The position numbers and the translations under genes were made by a program. Below are positions 10,038 through 22,175 of a DNA stretch of 64,000 nt, piece after piece. The notes beneath the pieces are model-generated. The model saw only the letters and a program-made list of their open reading frames with translations, had not been told where the DNA came from and ran no database searches. Origin of the DNA: Polynucleobacter brandtiae (GTDB taxonomy: Bacteria > Pseudomonadota > Gammaproteobacteria > Burkholderiales > Burkholderiaceae); contig NZ_PGTX01000005.1 of assembly GCF_002797575.1 (NCBI RefSeq), positions 45,447 through 109,446 of the forward strand, given 5' to 3'. The stretch's first letter is position 1. Every line of letters starts with the position of its first letter.

Positions 10038-11504
10038 TCAGATTTTGCTGACAGCAACATGCTGCAGTAGATTGATTACAGCCGGATGAATAATGTCAGT
10101 AAATGGCTTTGGATAAACGCCCATACCAATCACACAAATAGACAGTGCTGACATCATCAGATACTCGCGCGCATTGAGGTCCTTCAAGGCCGCGACATGT
10201 TCGTTGGTAATGGCGCCGAAAAATACCCGCTTGACCATCCAAAGAGAATAGGCAGCACTCAAGATAAGCGCAGTAGATGCCAGCAAGCCAATCGTAAAGT
10301 CATAATCAACCGCGGCCAAAATAACCATAAACTCACCAACAAAGCCGGAGGTAAATGGCAAGCCACAGTTCGCCATTGCCATCAATACAGCAAATGCTGT
10401 GAAGGCAGGCATGCGATGAACTACGCCACCATAGTCAGCAATTTGTCGAGTGTGCATCCGGTCGTAGAGAACGCCAATCGAGAGGAACATGGCACCAGCA
10501 ACAAAACCATGAGAGATCATTTGCACAATGCCGCCCTCAATACCCAAAGGACTAAAGAGAAAGAATCCCAATGTCACAAAACCCATGTGCGCTACAGAAG
10601 AATAAGCAACTAGCTTCTTCATATCCTTTTGCACTAATGCAACGGCACCAACGTAAATAACGGCCACCAAAGACAAGAAAATAATGAAGGGTCCGAGGTA
10701 CTGGCTCGCGTCTGGAGCAATCGGTAATGAGAAACGCAGAAAACCATACGCTCCTAGCTTGAGCATAATGGCTGCTAGCACTACTGATCCACCCGTAGGC
10801 GCCTCGACGTGGACATCAGGCAACCAAGTGTGCAATGGCCACATTGGCACCTTGACAGCAAAGGCCATGAAGAAGGCAAAAAACAACAGGATTTGCTCAA
10901 CGACATCAAGGCGGGCATTGTGCCAAGCCAAGATATCAAAGGTATTGGTGACGTTGTACAAGTACAGCATCGCAACCAAAGTTAATAAAGAGCCAAGCAA
11001 GGTATAGAGAAAGAATTTGAACGCAGCATAAATTCGGTTATGACCACCCCATACGCCAATGATGATGTACATTGGGATGAGCGTTGCCTCAAAGAAAACA
11101 TAAAAAAGCAAGGCATCCAAGGCGGCAAAAACGCCAATCATCAGTCCAGAGAGGATCATGAATGAAGCCATGTATTGGGACACCTTCTGATCAATGACTT
11201 CCCAAGCGGCAATCACTACAAAAATATTAATAAATGCGGTCAAAACAATAAACCAAACAGAGATCCCATCAACACCCAGGTAATAGTTGACGTCATATCG
11301 AGGAATCCAGTTAATCTTCTCGACAAATTGCATTCCGGCATTAGCTACATCAAATTCAATTACCAATGGGAGCGTAGCAATAAAACCTAAAACTGCACCG
11401 ACAAGCGCTAGCCAGCGGACACCAGCGCTAGGCTTATCTGAGCCGTAAAACAAAATAATGATGCCGAAAAAAATCGGGATCCAGATGGCAAATGAAAGAA
11501 TCAT
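10038..11504 (-). CDS. nuoM: NADH-quinone oxidoreductase subunit M
   Basis: Antiporter-like membrane subunit, 488 aa. Recognised by YYLGVDGISVWFIVLTAF near the N-terminus, the Glu-bearing FYVFFEATLIPMYIIIG helix, and MWPLHTWLPDVHVEAPTGGSVVLAAIMLKLGAYGF, which carries the conserved channel residues. Between nuoL (24 bases upstream) and nuoN (10 bases downstream). Confidence 0.96.
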   Translation of the reverse strand: MILSFAIWIPIFFGIIILFYGSDKPSAGVRWLALVGAVLGFIATLPLVIEFDVANAGMQFVEKINWIPRYDVNYYLGVDGISVWFIVLTAFINIFVVIAAWEVIDQKVSQYMASFMILSGLMIGVFAALDALLFYVFFEATLIPMYIIIGVWGGHNRIYAAFKFFLYTLLGSLLTLVAMLYLYNVTNTFDILAWHNARLDVVEQILLFFAFFMAFAVKVPMWPLHTWLPDVHVEAPTGGSVVLAAIMLKLGAYGFLRFSLPIAPDASQYLGPFIIFLSLVAVIYVGAVALVQKDMKKLVAYSSVAHMGFVTLGFFLFSPLGIEGGIVQMISHGFVAGAMFLSIGVLYDRMHTRQIADYGGVVHRMPAFTAFAVLMAMANCGLPFTSGFVGEFMVILAAVDYDFTIGLLASTALILSAAYSLWMVKRVFFGAITNEHVAALKDLNAREYLMMSALSICVIGMGVYPKPFTDIIHPAVINLLQHVAVSKI

Positions 11505-11528
11505 GATGGGTACTTACGTAACATAGGT

Positions 11529-13586
11529 CTAGCGAACAAAAGGCAGATAAGCATACAAAACCCAAGCCAACAATACTGCTAAGCCTGCAATCATTGCGAA
11601 GGCATAGTGATATAAATAACCGGATTGCAAATGACGGATTACAGAAGATAGGCGCCCTACTGCATGGGCGCTACCATTCACTAAAAAGCCGTCGATGACT
11701 TGCTGGTCGCCGCGATGCCACAGCACGCCGCCTATCCATAACAGGCCTTTAGCAAATACCCTCTGATTGAAATCATCAAGGTAGTATTTGTTATCTAATA
11801 ACTTTTTAAATGGCGCTAAAGCCTGGGCAACAACACCAGGTAATTTAGGAGCCCATAAGTATCCAATTGCTGCCGTGAATACGCCCAGTACAACCAGAAG
11901 TAAAACTGGCGAAGTGAGGGAATGCAAAGCCATTGCTACTGGACCATGAAATTCTTCGGCAATTTCTTTCATGGCAGGATGTCTAGCAATATCTACAAAG
12001 ATGGAGTCGCCGAAAAAAGTACCAAACAACAGGGGCGTAATTGTGTAATAACCAATAATCACCGATGGGATAGCCAATAAAATCAATGGCAGCGTCACAA
12101 CAAGGGGAGATTCGTGGGGTTTCTGGCCGGGAGCTAAGCCATGATGAGCATGATCATCACCCTGTTCTGCATGATCATGGTGATCGTGCGCATGTGAATC
12201 CGTATGACCCCATCGCGCTTTGCCATGGAATACATAAAAATATAAACGGAATGAATACAGTGCTGTTACAAAAACACTGGCCATTACCGCAAAATAAGCA
12301 AATCCCGATCCCGGAAGATGGCTAGCTGCAACGGCTTCAATAATCGAGTCTTTTGAATAGAAGCCAGAAAAGAAAGGCGTGCCAACTAAAGCCAAGTTGC
12401 CCAGCAGCATCATCAGACAAGTAATTGGCATGTACTTCCAAAGCCCGCCCATTTTGCGCATATCCTGCTCATGGTGCATTCCTAAAATAACGCTGCCAGC
12501 CGCAAGGAACAATAGGGCCTTAAAGAAAGCATGGGTCATCAGATGAAAAATAGCCACTGGGTAGGCAGATACGCCTAAGGCTACTGTCATGTAACCCAGC
12601 TGCGATAGTGTTGAGTAAGCTACAACACGCTTGATATCTGTTTGAACAATGCCTAAGAAACCCATAAAGAGTGCGGTAATAGAACCGATCACCAAAATAA
12701 AGCTTAGAGCTACGTCTGATAATTCAAATAACGGGGACATGCGGGAAACCATAAAGATTCCAGCAGTAACCATCGTAGCCGCATGAATCAATGCCGAAAT
12801 TGGTGTTGGGCCTTCCATAGAATCTGGCAACCAAACATGGAGTGGGAATTGGGCCGATTTACCCATCGCGCCAATGAAAAGACAGATACAAATAACCGTC
12901 AGTAGATTCCAGCTTGTGCCAGGCAGGACTTGTGCTGCCAGATTCGAATTCTGAGAAAAGATAACGTCATAGTTCATTGAACCCGTAGCGGCTAATAAAA
13001 GACCAATACCTAAGATGAAACCAAAGTCACCAATACGATTGACTAAGAACGCTTTCATGTTGGCAAATACTGCTGTTTGACGCTCGTAATAAAAACCAAT
13101 GAGCAAATAGGAAACGACACCTACTGCCTCCCAGCCAATAAATAGCTGCAGAAGGTTATTACTCATGACCAGCATCAACATAGCAAAGGTAAAGAGTGAG
13201 ATGTAGGAGAAGAAGCGGTTGTAGCCCTCTTCACCCCGCATATAACCAATGGTGTAGATGTGAACCATCAAGGACACAAAAGTCACCACACACATCATGG
13301 TCGCCGTCAAAGGGTCAATCAAGAAGCCAATATCTAAGTTCAGCTCACCTAGCTCCATCCAACGATAAACGGAGCCATTGAAATAAAAACCATCATTAAC
13401 CTGAACCAACACAAAGCAAGACAATACAAATGCAATCGTCACACCCAAAATCGTAACGAACTGACAGGCACCATGACCAATTCGGTTGCCGCCTAATTTA
13501 GTACCCAGCAAACCGGCGATGAGAGAGCCAAACAATGGCGCCAGAGGAATTACGCAAAGAAGAGGGAGTGTTAAAGTAAATTGCAT
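11529..13586 (-). CDS. nuoL: NADH-quinone oxidoreductase subunit L
   Basis: Largest proton-pumping subunit of complex I, 685 aa, with the distal lateral helix expected in the C-terminal part. Motifs include IGFLIDPLTATM, GWEAVGVVSYLLIGFYY and FPLHVWLPDSMEGPTPISALIHAATMVTAGIFM. A His/Asp-rich stretch around residues 463-485 (SHAHDHHDHAEQGDDHAHHG) sits in a loop before the HESP sequence; related betaproteobacterial NuoL proteins carry comparable loops, so it is probably not a local novelty. It lies 2 bases after nuoK. Confidence 0.96.
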   Translation of the reverse strand: MQFTLTLPLLCVIPLAPLFGSLIAGLLGTKLGGNRIGHGACQFVTILGVTIAFVLSCFVLVQVNDGFYFNGSVYRWMELGELNLDIGFLIDPLTATMMCVVTFVSLMVHIYTIGYMRGEEGYNRFFSYISLFTFAMLMLVMSNNLLQLFIGWEAVGVVSYLLIGFYYERQTAVFANMKAFLVNRIGDFGFILGIGLLLAATGSMNYDVIFSQNSNLAAQVLPGTSWNLLTVICICLFIGAMGKSAQFPLHVWLPDSMEGPTPISALIHAATMVTAGIFMVSRMSPLFELSDVALSFILVIGSITALFMGFLGIVQTDIKRVVAYSTLSQLGYMTVALGVSAYPVAIFHLMTHAFFKALLFLAAGSVILGMHHEQDMRKMGGLWKYMPITCLMMLLGNLALVGTPFFSGFYSKDSIIEAVAASHLPGSGFAYFAVMASVFVTALYSFRLYFYVFHGKARWGHTDSHAHDHHDHAEQGDDHAHHGLAPGQKPHESPLVVTLPLILLAIPSVIIGYYTITPLLFGTFFGDSIFVDIARHPAMKEIAEEFHGPVAMALHSLTSPVLLLVVLGVFTAAIGYLWAPKLPGVVAQALAPFKKLLDNKYYLDDFNQRVFAKGLLWIGGVLWHRGDQQVIDGFLVNGSAHAVGRLSSVIRHLQSGYLYHYAFAMIAGLAVLLAWVLYAYLPFVR

Positions 13587-13588
13587 GA

Positions 13589-13897
13589 CTAGCCTTTTAG
13601 ATGGTCAAGGTCTTCAGCATTAATGGTGTCTACCTTACGGAAGAGAACCACCAAAATTGCTAGACCAATTGCCGCCTCAGCAGCAGCCACAGTCAAAATA
13701 AAGAATACGAATACTTGACCCGCCATATCACCCAAAAAATGAGAGAAGGCAACAAAGTTCATGTTCACCGAGAGCAACATCAATTCAATTGCCATCAACA
13801 GCACAATGACATTCTTACGGTTTAAAAAAATACCCACTATGCTTGTTGCAAACAGAATTGCACCTAATACTAAGTAATGCGCTAAGGTAATAGTCAT
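13589..13897 (-). CDS. nuoK: NADH-quinone oxidoreductase subunit K
   Basis: Small membrane subunit of complex I, 102 aa, three transmembrane helices. The conserved glutamates in [20 protein letters not shown] and [11 protein letters not shown] form part of the buried proton path. Its ATG overlaps the nuoJ stop by four bases. Confidence 0.96.
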   Translation of the reverse strand: MTITLAHYLVLGAILFATSIVGIFLNRKNVIVLLMAIELMLLSVNMNFVAFSHFLGDMAGQVFVFFILTVAAAEAAIGLAILVVLFRKVDTINAEDLDHLKG

Positions 13898-14541
13898 TGC
13901 TTCTCTCCTCGAGCGTCTTGCTTGGCACCCATATCAGAATCCATCTTCACGATACGCATGCGATCAGCTGCATTGACATTCACTTGCTCATGGATGTTTT
14001 GGGATTTGGAATCTTTGCGATTACGTAAGGTCAGCGCTACAGCAGCAATGATCGCTACCAACAAAATAACACCAGCAACCTCAAATGCGTAGACGTAGTC
14101 TACAAAAATCAACATTCCCAAAGCCTGAGTATTGCTCGCCATGATTTCTTCCAGCATAGGTTGGACCGGCGTACTGGTGCCAACAAAGCTGCGAATCAGG
14201 ACAATAGACAGCTCAAGAACAATCACTGCACCCATTAAAAAAGCAACCGGGAGGTATTTCTTAAAATCACGACGAAGGTGCTCAACATCAAGATCGAGCA
14301 TCATCACAACAAATAGGAAGAGGACCATGACAGCGCCCACATAAACCAGAATCAATGCCAAACTTAAGAACTCGGCCTTGAGCAACATCCACAAACCGGA
14401 TGCGCAGAAGAATGCGAGCACCAAAAATAATGCAGCATGTACGGGGTTGCGAGCAGTAACTACACGCAATGCTGAAATGACTAACAGCCCAGCAAACGCA
14501 TAGAAAAATACAGCAAAAATAGAAGCAGAATCGAATGTCAT
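13894..14541 (-). CDS. nuoJ: NADH-quinone oxidoreductase subunit J
   Basis: Membrane subunit of complex I, 215 aa with five predicted helices and a hydrophilic C-terminal tail. The helix [22 protein letters not shown] is the family signature. Lies between nuoI and nuoK. Confidence 0.95.
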   Translation of the reverse strand: MTFDSASIFAVFFYAFAGLLVISALRVVTARNPVHAALFLVLAFFCASGLWMLLKAEFLSLALILVYVGAVMVLFLFVVMMLDLDVEHLRRDFKKYLPVAFLMGAVIVLELSIVLIRSFVGTSTPVQPMLEEIMASNTQALGMLIFVDYVYAFEVAGVILLVAIIAAVALTLRNRKDSKSQNIHEQVNVNAADRMRIVKMDSDMGAKQDARGEKQ

Positions 14542-14562
14542 GGATTGTTGTTCTTAACTCGA

Positions 14563-15054
14563 TTAACGATAAGGGGCATCAGCAGCACGGTTCACAGATA
14601 TATCTTTTTCGTACTGATCACCAACGGCTAACAACATGTCTTTAGTGAAATAAAGATCTCCGCGTTTGTCGCCAAAGTACTCAAAAATATTGGTCTCAAC
14701 AATAGCGTCAACAGGACAGGCCTCTTCGCAAAAGCCGCAGAAAATACACTTTGTTAAATCAATGTCATAGCGACTAGTTCGACGCGTACCATCGTCTCGC
14801 TCTGCCGTTTCAATGGTGATGGCATAGGCTGGGCAAACTGCCTCACACAACTTACAACCAATGCAACGCTCTTCGCCATTCTCATAGCGACGCAAAGCAT
14901 GCAGGCCACGAAAACGTGGGGATTGAGGAGTCTTTTCTTCAGGATACTGAATCGTAATCTTAGGCTTAAACAGATAGCGACCGGTAATAGCCATGCCCGT
15001 CAAAATATCTTTGAGCATCAAGCTATCAAGGAATTGGGAAATTTTCTTAAACAT
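14563..15054 (-). CDS. nuoI: NADH-quinone oxidoreductase subunit I
   Basis: Peripheral-arm ferredoxin-like subunit, 163 aa, with two complete 4Fe-4S motifs, [12 protein letters not shown] and [12 protein letters not shown], that carry clusters N6a and N6b toward NuoB. The N-terminal amphipathic part [16 protein letters not shown] anchors it to the membrane arm. Eleven bases after nuoH. Confidence 0.96.
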   Translation of the reverse strand: MFKKISQFLDSLMLKDILTGMAITGRYLFKPKITIQYPEEKTPQSPRFRGLHALRRYENGEERCIGCKLCEAVCPAYAITIETAERDDGTRRTSRYDIDLTKCIFCGFCEEACPVDAIVETNIFEYFGDKRGDLYFTKDMLLAVGDQYEKDISVNRAADAPYR

Positions 15055-15065
15055 GATTGATCAAC

Positions 15066-16139
15066 TTATTTCCAAATGTTCCATGGGGAAACAACCCATG
15101 CACCAACGACAACGACCCAAAATACTGAGATCGGAATAAAGATCTTCCAACCCAAGCGCATGATCTGGTCATAACGATATCGGGGCAAGGTAGCACGTAG
15201 CCAAATAACGCATGACAAAAGGAAAAAAGTTTTTCCGAACAACCAGAAGAAGCCTGGTATGTCGCGCAAAATTGGTAAATCCACAATTGGCAACCAACCA
15301 CCTAAGAATAATGTTGAAGCCAAGGCTGCAATCAAAATCATGTTGGCGTATTCAGCCAAGAAGAACATCGCGAATGCCATGCCGGAATATTCCACCATAT
15401 GACCAGCAACAATTTCGGACTCACCCTCCACCACATCAAATGGATGGCGGTTTGTTTCTGCGACGCCAGAAATGAAGTAGATTAAGAACATTGGCAACAA
15501 AGGCAACCAATTCCACGAAAGAAAATTCAGGCCCAAACCAGCAAAGTAACCTTGTTCTTGAGAGGCAACAATCGCGCTTAAGTTTAAAGAGCCTGAAGTG
15601 AGTAGTACTGTAACCAAAGCAAAGCCCATGGCAATCTCATAAGAGATCATCTGAGCTGAAGCACGCATAGCACCCAGAAATGGGTATTTAGAATTTGATG
15701 CCCAACCAGCCAAAATCACGCCATAAACACCAATAGAAGAGATGGCCATTACATAGAGTAAGCCTGCATTCACGTCAGCAAGCACCATCTTTGCCTGAAA
15801 AGGAATCACTGCCCAAGCGGCAAATGCCGGCATGATCACCATCACAGGAGCAATAACGAACAATACTTTGCTGGCCTGCGCAGGAGAAATAATCTCCTTC
15901 ATCAACAACTTCAAAGCATCTGCGATAGGCTGCAACAAACCCAATGGACCAACTCGATTAGGCCCAATACGAATATGCATCCAACCGATTAGCTTACGCT
16001 CCCACAAGGTAAGGTATGCAACCGCTCCAAACATCGGTAATACGATAATGACGATTCGAACTAAGGCCCAGACTGCTGGCCAGAGCGAACCAAAAATAGA
16101 TTCACCTTGGGTGGTGACTAGGGTCAAGAAATGATCCAT
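15066..16139 (-). CDS. nuoH: NADH-quinone oxidoreductase subunit H
   Basis: Quinone-site membrane subunit, 357 aa and eight or nine helices. The loop [34 protein letters not shown] and the acidic [27 protein letters not shown] are diagnostic; the latter links the quinone cavity to the proton channels. Nine bases after nuoG. Confidence 0.96.
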   Translation of the reverse strand: MDHFLTLVTTQGESIFGSLWPAVWALVRIVIIVLPMFGAVAYLTLWERKLIGWMHIRIGPNRVGPLGLLQPIADALKLLMKEIISPAQASKVLFVIAPVMVIMPAFAAWAVIPFQAKMVLADVNAGLLYVMAISSIGVYGVILAGWASNSKYPFLGAMRASAQMISYEIAMGFALVTVLLTSGSLNLSAIVASQEQGYFAGLGLNFLSWNWLPLLPMFLIYFISGVAETNRHPFDVVEGESEIVAGHMVEYSGMAFAMFFLAEYANMILIAALASTLFLGGWLPIVDLPILRDIPGFFWLFGKTFFLLSCVIWLRATLPRYRYDQIMRLGWKIFIPISVFWVVVVGAWVVSPWNIWK

Positions 16140-16147
16140 CTTGGCCC

Positions 16148-18457
16148 CTAAACTTTACTAATGGTTACAGGACCAAACATCGACCCTAATTGCGCGCTAG
16201 CTAAAGTCCCAGCAGAAACCCTCACTGCATGACTAGCCAGATTACGCTCTAGTGTTACCGGCATATCAACAGAGAGCAATCCTTGAGTTACCCGAACAGC
16301 ATCACCCTCTTTTAAGCCCATCTCCGTAAATAGCTTTTGCCCTAAACCAACTTGATTACCGCGTTTTGCATCACGAGTTAATTGCAATGCTGGTGAACGA
16401 CGCACAATTGAGTCGCCGCTATAACTAGCGATATCGGATACGCGCTCCAGACCAGTACCTACTGGAGTCATGCTGACGGATGCAGTGCCCTGATTATTTA
16501 ACAGCGAGCAATAGTCTTCAGACAAGGCCTCACCGAGAACTTCTTCAGGCGCATTAAATAAAAATCCATCTAAATTTAGCAAGCCACCTAAAACACGCAG
16601 CACCTTCCAGGCCGGGCGAGAGTCGCCCAAAGGTTTAACCGCAGGCTGAATTGTTTGGACAACCCCTTCTGCGTTCACAAAAGTAGATACCGTCTCAGTA
16701 AATGGTGTAATCGGCAAAATGACATCCGCAACTTCCAGTAAATCAGGGCTGCGATAAGCACTTAGCGCGATTACGGTGTTTGCTTTAGCTAGAGCGGCAC
16801 GAGCATATTGGGGGTTTGGCAAATCAACATCGGGCTCTAAGTTCATTAGCAACACAGCACGGCGCTCACCAGAGAGCAAGGCATCGACACCAGCGCTATT
16901 TGCTTTCACTAAGCTTGCCCCTACTGCATTTCCGCCGACCGGGAGAAAGCCTAAGGTAGCGCCAGTGTGAGTGGCAATAAATTGTGCCAACGCAAACAAG
17001 CTTGCCGCCTGAGGATGTGCCTGAGCAGCCGAACCGATTAACACCGCTACTGAAGAGCCCGACAGCAGTCTATCTGCAATCGATTGAGCCGCTGGAGAAA
17101 TCGCTACAAGCTCGATACCCTGTGGCATCGAGATAGATTTCGCAATAGAAACAGCAGATGCCACTTCACTTAATTCCTTAACCCAGGCGCTTGGTACGGC
17201 AGCAATACTTCCAACCGCTGGAATTAACCAATCATCGCCGCCCGCATCAATACGAAGCAATTGCAAATGGCGTTTGGCAGTCGCACGCAAACGAACAGCA
17301 ATTAATGGCTGATCTTTGCGCAAAAAACTACCCACTACCAAGATACGATCTAATTCATCGAGTTTAGCTATTGGCATTCCCAACCAAGGGGTAGAAGGTG
17401 CGCCCTTCACATCAATTTGATGCAAACGGGTCTCAACTTGGCTCGAACCTAAACCTCGAATGAGTTTCTGTAAAAGATGTAATTCTTCAACGCTAGAAAT
17501 GGGGTGAGCAAGTGCAGCTACTGCTTCAGGACCACTCTCTGCGGCAATCGTCTTTAATGAATTAGCCACATAAGTCATGGCAGATTCCCAATCGGTCTCC
17601 AACCACTCGCCACCTTGTTTCACCATCGGGGCAGTAATACGATCTGCGCTGTTAAGCCCTTCGTAAGCAAACCGATCGCGATCACTGATCCAGCACTCAT
17701 TGATAGCTTCATTTTCTAAAGCCACAACGCGCATGACTTTATTTGCTTTTGTTTGAACGGTAGTGTTACTACCCAAACTATCGTGTGGACTGACAGATCG
17801 CTTGCGACCTAATTCCCATGTACGTGCGGCATAGCGAAATGGCTTGCTAGTCAATGCACCCACCGGGCAAATATCAATCATGTTTCCAGACAACTCGGAA
17901 TCAATTGTTTGACCTGAAAAAGTAGTAATTTCAGAATGCTCGCCACGATTGACCATGCCTAACTCCATCACTCCAGCGACCTCTTGTCCGAAACGAACGC
18001 AACGGGTACAGTGAATACAGCGTGACATTTCCTGCATCGAAATCAACGGGCCAACATTTTTATGGAAAACTACCCGCTTCTCTTCATCATAGCGAGAATT
18101 GGACTTGCCATAACCGACCGCTAAATCTTGTAACTGACATTCACCACCCTGATCGCAGATTGGGCAATCTAAAGGATGGTTGATTAATAAAAACTCCATA
18201 ACAGAGCGTTGGGCTTCAACTGCCTTGGGAGAATGCGTGAATACTTTCATCCCTTGGCTCACCGGTGTTGCGCAAGCAGGTAATGGCTTAGGCGCTTTCT
18301 CAACCTCTACCAAACACATGCGGCAATTGGCAGCAATGGATAATTTCTTGTGATAACAAAAATGAGGAATATAAGTGCCCGCTTTATTGGCGGCATGCAT
18401 CACCATCGAACCTTGCGGAACTTCTACTGACTTACCATCTAATTCGATTTCGACCAT
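16148..18457 (-). CDS. nuoG: NADH-quinone oxidoreductase subunit G
   Basis: Large Fe-S subunit of the peripheral arm, about 769 aa. N-terminal 2Fe-2S ligands are in [20 protein letters not shown], followed by the [18 protein letters not shown] box (His/3 Cys 4Fe-4S) and [11 protein letters not shown] with a distal CPVGAL for another 4Fe-4S. The rest is a molybdopterin-oxidoreductase-like fold without a cofactor. The start at 18457 (MVEIELDG) fits other betaproteobacterial NuoG proteins; a GTG two codons earlier at 18463 is the alternative. Confidence 0.94.
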   Translation of the reverse strand: MVEIELDGKSVEVPQGSMVMHAANKAGTYIPHFCYHKKLSIAANCRMCLVEVEKAPKPLPACATPVSQGMKVFTHSPKAVEAQRSVMEFLLINHPLDCPICDQGGECQLQDLAVGYGKSNSRYDEEKRVVFHKNVGPLISMQEMSRCIHCTRCVRFGQEVAGVMELGMVNRGEHSEITTFSGQTIDSELSGNMIDICPVGALTSKPFRYAARTWELGRKRSVSPHDSLGSNTTVQTKANKVMRVVALENEAINECWISDRDRFAYEGLNSADRITAPMVKQGGEWLETDWESAMTYVANSLKTIAAESGPEAVAALAHPISSVEELHLLQKLIRGLGSSQVETRLHQIDVKGAPSTPWLGMPIAKLDELDRILVVGSFLRKDQPLIAVRLRATAKRHLQLLRIDAGGDDWLIPAVGSIAAVPSAWVKELSEVASAVSIAKSISMPQGIELVAISPAAQSIADRLLSGSSVAVLIGSAAQAHPQAASLFALAQFIATHTGATLGFLPVGGNAVGASLVKANSAGVDALLSGERRAVLLMNLEPDVDLPNPQYARAALAKANTVIALSAYRSPDLLEVADVILPITPFTETVSTFVNAEGVVQTIQPAVKPLGDSRPAWKVLRVLGGLLNLDGFLFNAPEEVLGEALSEDYCSLLNNQGTASVSMTPVGTGLERVSDIASYSGDSIVRRSPALQLTRDAKRGNQVGLGQKLFTEMGLKEGDAVRVTQGLLSVDMPVTLERNLASHAVRVSAGTLASAQLGSMFGPVTISKV

Positions 18458-18490
18458 GCTCACTTTAAGCTATCCCGTACTCAGTATCTT

Positions 18491-19789
18491 TTATAAAGGT
18501 TGCGCAGAATCTAAGCAGCGCTTATGTTCCACGTGATACGCAAATTCATCCATATAGTGCTTTAACATGCCACGCACTGGCATCGCTGCAGCATCACCCA
18601 AGGCGCAAATTGTACGGCCCTGAATATTGGCAGCTACATCGTTTAATAAATCTAAATCCTCTGGGCGACCCTGACCATGTTCAATACGGCTGACAATGCG
18701 CCACAGCCAACCAGTACCCTCGCGGCATGGCGTACATTGACCGCAAGATTCTTCGTGATAGAAATAAGACAAGCGTTCTAAAGCCCGAACCATGCAACGC
18801 GTATCGTTCATCACAATAACGGCGCCAGATCCAAGCATTGATCCTGCTTTTGCAATGCTGTCATAGTCCATTGTCACATCCATCATCTGCGAGCCAGGAA
18901 CTACAGGCGCAGAAGAACCACCAGGAATAACTGCCTTCAAAGTCCGACCATCTCGCATACCGCCAGCAAGTCTGAGCAAATCTGCAAAGGGCGTACCAAG
19001 GGGAATCTCATAATTACCTGGATATACAACATCGCCAGATACGGAGAAAATCTTAGTGCCCCCATTATTTGGCTTACCTAAATCTAAATAAGCTTGGCCA
19101 CCGATCGCCATGATGAACGGCACAGCAGCAAACGTCTCAGTATTGTTGATGGTTGTTGGCTTACCGTACAAGCCAAAGCTTGCTGGAAATGGTGGCTTGA
19201 AGCGTGGCTGCCCTTTTTTGCCTTCTAATGACTCTAGAAGCGCAGTCTCTTCACCACAAATATACGCACCCCAACCTGGTGAGGCATGTAGCTGGAAATT
19301 AAAATCACTTCCTAAAATTTTGTCACCCAAGAAGCCTGCGGCACGGGCCTCTTCTAGCGCTTCCTCGAAACGAGAATACGTTTCCCAAATTTCACCATGA
19401 ATATAGTTGTACCCTACGGAAATGCCCATGGTGTAAGCACCAATAATCATGCCTTCAATTAATGCATGTGGGTTATAGCGCATGATGTCTCGGTCTTTAA
19501 ATGTCCCGGGCTCACCTTCATCGCTATTGCAAATTAAATACTTCTGACCAGAAAACTGGCGCGGCATAAAACTCCACTTCAGCCCCGTAGGAAAGCCTGC
19601 GCCTCCGCGACCACGAAGAGAGGATGCTTTTAACTCCGCAATAATGGCATCAGGCGTCATTTTTTCACTAATGATGCGGCTAAGCTGTTGATAGCCGCCA
19701 CGACTCACGTAATCTTTTAAGCGCCAATTTTCGCCATTCAGCCCAGCTAGGATGAGGGGCTTAATATGCCTACCGTGCAAGCTGGTCAT
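18491..19789 (-). CDS. nuoF: NADH-quinone oxidoreductase subunit F
   Basis: NADH- and FMN-binding subunit, 432 aa. The glycine-rich [18 protein letters not shown] binds [20 protein letters not shown] belongs to the FMN site, and [12 protein letters not shown] with a later Cys in [11 protein letters not shown] ligates the N3 4Fe-4S cluster. Start ATG overlaps the nuoE stop (ATGA). Confidence 0.96.
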   Translation of the reverse strand: MTSLHGRHIKPLILAGLNGENWRLKDYVSRGGYQQLSRIISEKMTPDAIIAELKASSLRGRGGAGFPTGLKWSFMPRQFSGQKYLICNSDEGEPGTFKDRDIMRYNPHALIEGMIIGAYTMGISVGYNYIHGEIWETYSRFEEALEEARAAGFLGDKILGSDFNFQLHASPGWGAYICGEETALLESLEGKKGQPRFKPPFPASFGLYGKPTTINNTETFAAVPFIMAIGGQAYLDLGKPNNGGTKIFSVSGDVVYPGNYEIPLGTPFADLLRLAGGMRDGRTLKAVIPGGSSAPVVPGSQMMDVTMDYDSIAKAGSMLGSGAVIVMNDTRCMVRALERLSYFYHEESCGQCTPCREGTGWLWRIVSRIEHGQGRPEDLDLLNDVAANIQGRTICALGDAAAMPVRGMLKHYMDEFAYHVEHKRCLDSAQPL

Positions 19790-20292
19790 GCTGCATTTCC
19801 TTCTGCTCGTAACTCAGTCAGTAAAGCGTCAATTTTTTCGTTACTCATGAGGCTGCACATACGCTTGTTATTTACCAACATCACAGGAGAGTCTCCACAA
19901 GCGCCCATACACTCGCCCTCTTTCAAGGTGAACATACCGCAAGAAGTAGTTTCGTTGTAGCCAATGCCTAAAGTTTTCTTCAAATGGCTTGCAGCAGTTT
20001 CGCCATGCTTTAACTGGCAGGGTAAGTTGGTGCAAATCACCAGCTTATATTTACCAACCGGTTTGGTGTCATACATGTTGTAGAAGGTAGCAACCTCATC
20101 GACAGCAATCGTTGGCATTTCTAAGATTTGGGCAATAGTCTCAATTACTTCAGGAGAAACCCAGCCCACTTCAGTTTGTGCCGCAATTAATGCAGCCATC
20201 ACTGCAGACTGCTTATGCTCTGGAGGATATTTAGCAACATTACGCGCAATATCAGCGAGCGTTTTTTCGGAGAGTGCAATTGTTGTTGTCAT
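19786..20292 (-). CDS. nuoE: NADH-quinone oxidoreductase subunit E
   Basis: Thioredoxin-fold 2Fe-2S subunit (cluster N1a), about 168 aa. Ligands are CTNLPC and CMGAC in [18 protein letters not shown] place the start at 20292 because AAGGAT lies 6 bases upstream and the sequence from there matches family N-termini; an ATG at 20316 that overlaps the nuoD stop would add eight residues. Confidence 0.93.
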   Translation of the reverse strand: MTTTIALSEKTLADIARNVAKYPPEHKQSAVMAALIAAQTEVGWVSPEVIETIAQILEMPTIAVDEVATFYNMYDTKPVGKYKLVICTNLPCQLKHGETAASHLKKTLGIGYNETTSCGMFTLKEGECMGACGDSPVMLVNNKRMCSLMSNEKIDALLTELRAEGNAA

Positions 20293-20315
20293 GTATTCAT
20301 CCTTGGCACGCTGCA

Positions 20316-21569
20316 TTAGCGGTCAATCTCCCCGAAAACAATATCTTGAGTACCAATAATAGTTACGGCATCTGCCAGCATGTGTCCGCGTGACATTTCG
20401 TCCATTGCGGAAAGATGTACAAATCCTGGAGCCCGAATTTTTAAACGATATGGCTTATTAGCACCATCAGAAATCAAGTAAATACCAAACTCGCCCTTAG
20501 GATGCTCAACAGCGGCATAAGCCTCGCCATTCGGAACGTGCATACCTTCTGTAAAGAGTTTGAAATGATGAATCAACTCTTCCATATTAGTTTTCATATC
20601 TACCCGTTTTGGAGGGGCAACCTTATGGTTATCACTCATGACTGGGCCGTCATTCGCTTTAAGCCAGGCAACGCACTGTTTGATGATTCGATTGGATTGG
20701 CGCATCTCTTCCATGCGCACCAAATAACGATCGTATGAGTCGCCATTCACGCCAACAGGAATATCAAAATCTAACTTGTCATAGGTTTCGTAGGGTTGCT
20801 TCTTACGTAAATCCCACTCAATACCAGAGCCACGTAACATCGGACCTGTAAAGCCTAGTTGCAAAGCGCGCTCAGGTGTCACAACACCGATACCGACTAA
20901 GCGCTGCTTCCAAATACGATTATCAGTTAACAGGTTGCAGTACTCATCAACGTTCGCATCAAATCGTCCTGAAAAGGATTCAATAAAATCGAGCAAGGAA
21001 CCGCTTCGGTTTTCATTTAAACGCTTAATCGCAGATGCGCTACGAATCTTGGATTTGGAGAACTGCGCCATTTCTGTTGGCAGATCACGATATACGCCAC
21101 CCGGACGATAGTAAGCAGCATGCATACGTGCACCCGATACCGCCTCATACATATCAAAGATATCTTCACGGTCACGGAAGGCGTACAAGAACACCGCCAT
21201 CGCACCAACGTCTAAACCATGACAACCAATCCATAAAAGATGGTTCAGCAAGCGCGTTAGCTCATCAAACATCACGCGAATATATTGCGCACGCAAAGGC
21301 ACATCTACCTGAAGTAACTTTTCAATAGACATGACATAGGCATGCTCATTGGCCATCATCGATACATAATCCAAACGATCCATGTACGGAACATTCTGAA
21401 TCCAAGTACGTGTTTCAGCTAATTTTTCCGTAGCACGATGCAATAAACCAATGTGCGGATCCGCTCGCTGAATGACCTCTCCATCCAACTCAAGCACTAG
21501 GCGTAAAACACCATGTGCCGCAGGATGTTGAGGACCAAAATTGAGGGTGTAGTTCTTAATTTGCGCCAT
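20316..21569 (-). CDS. nuoD: NADH-quinone oxidoreductase subunit D
   Basis: 49-kDa-type subunit, 417 aa, which together with NuoB lines the ubiquinone-binding pocket. [22 protein letters not shown] near the N-terminus contains the quinone-contacting His, and the C-terminus ends in the conserved DIVFGEIDR. No cluster ligands are expected or seen. Four bases after nuoC. Confidence 0.96.
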   Translation of the reverse strand: MAQIKNYTLNFGPQHPAAHGVLRLVLELDGEVIQRADPHIGLLHRATEKLAETRTWIQNVPYMDRLDYVSMMANEHAYVMSIEKLLQVDVPLRAQYIRVMFDELTRLLNHLLWIGCHGLDVGAMAVFLYAFRDREDIFDMYEAVSGARMHAAYYRPGGVYRDLPTEMAQFSKSKIRSASAIKRLNENRSGSLLDFIESFSGRFDANVDEYCNLLTDNRIWKQRLVGIGVVTPERALQLGFTGPMLRGSGIEWDLRKKQPYETYDKLDFDIPVGVNGDSYDRYLVRMEEMRQSNRIIKQCVAWLKANDGPVMSDNHKVAPPKRVDMKTNMEELIHHFKLFTEGMHVPNGEAYAAVEHPKGEFGIYLISDGANKPYRLKIRAPGFVHLSAMDEMSRGHMLADAVTIIGTQDIVFGEIDR

Positions 21570-21572
21570 AAC

Positions 21573-22172
21573 TTAAACCGGACCTCCGTACTGCTCTTCA
21601 CGAACGATACGCGGCGTTATCTCACGCGCCTCAATCGTTACTGGCTGATAGACAACTCGCTTTAACTCTGGGTCGTAGCGCATTTCTACATTGCCTGAGA
21701 TAGGGAAATCTTTTCTGAAGGGGTGACCGATAAAACCATAATCCGTCAAGATGCGACGCAAGTCTTCATGGCCATCAAAAAGGATGCCATACAGATCGAA
21801 CGCCTCACGCTCAAACCAATTGGCAACAGCCCATACTGAGGTAAGCGATGCAACTACAGGGTAACTATCGTCGGGTGCAAATACACGCACACGTAAGCGC
21901 CAGTTATGTGCCAGTGACAAGAGATGAGAAACCGCAGCAAAGCGCTGACCAACCCACTGCCCTTCTTTGTAATCCTGATAGTCCACGCCACACAAATCAA
22001 TTAATTGCTCAAAAGCAAGCGAGGGATCATCACGTAAAAGCATTGCTGATTCAAGATAGGCATCAGCATTCACAACAATAGTTACTTCACCTAAGGCAGT
22101 TTCAATAGACTGCACTCGCTTGCCTAGAACCTTCTCTAAGTTAGCTGCCAGTTGAACTAAGCGATCTGACAT
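21573..22172 (-). CDS. nuoC: NADH-quinone oxidoreductase subunit C
   Basis: 30-kDa-type subunit of the peripheral arm, 199 aa, separate from NuoD (not fused as in enterobacteria). The signature ERE(A)[33 protein letters not shown] is complete. Four bases after nuoB. Confidence 0.96.
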   Translation of the reverse strand: MSDRLVQLAANLEKVLGKRVQSIETALGEVTIVVNADAYLESAMLLRDDPSLAFEQLIDLCGVDYQDYKEGQWVGQRFAAVSHLLSLAHNWRLRVRVFAPDDSYPVVASLTSVWAVANWFEREAFDLYGILFDGHEDLRRILTDYGFIGHPFRKDFPISGNVEMRYDPELKRVVYQPVTIEAREITPRIVREEQYGGPV

Positions 22173-22175
22173 GGC

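Noticed and set aside
10197..10613. Long open frames on the opposite strand of nuo genes as overlapping genes
   Set aside because: They lack start context and recognisable families, and their amino-acid composition is that of an antisense reading of hydrophobic genes.
11529..13586. His-rich loop of NuoL as a new metal-binding insertion
   Set aside because: Comparable His/Asp-rich loops occur in other betaproteobacterial NuoL proteins, so it is not peculiar to this genome.
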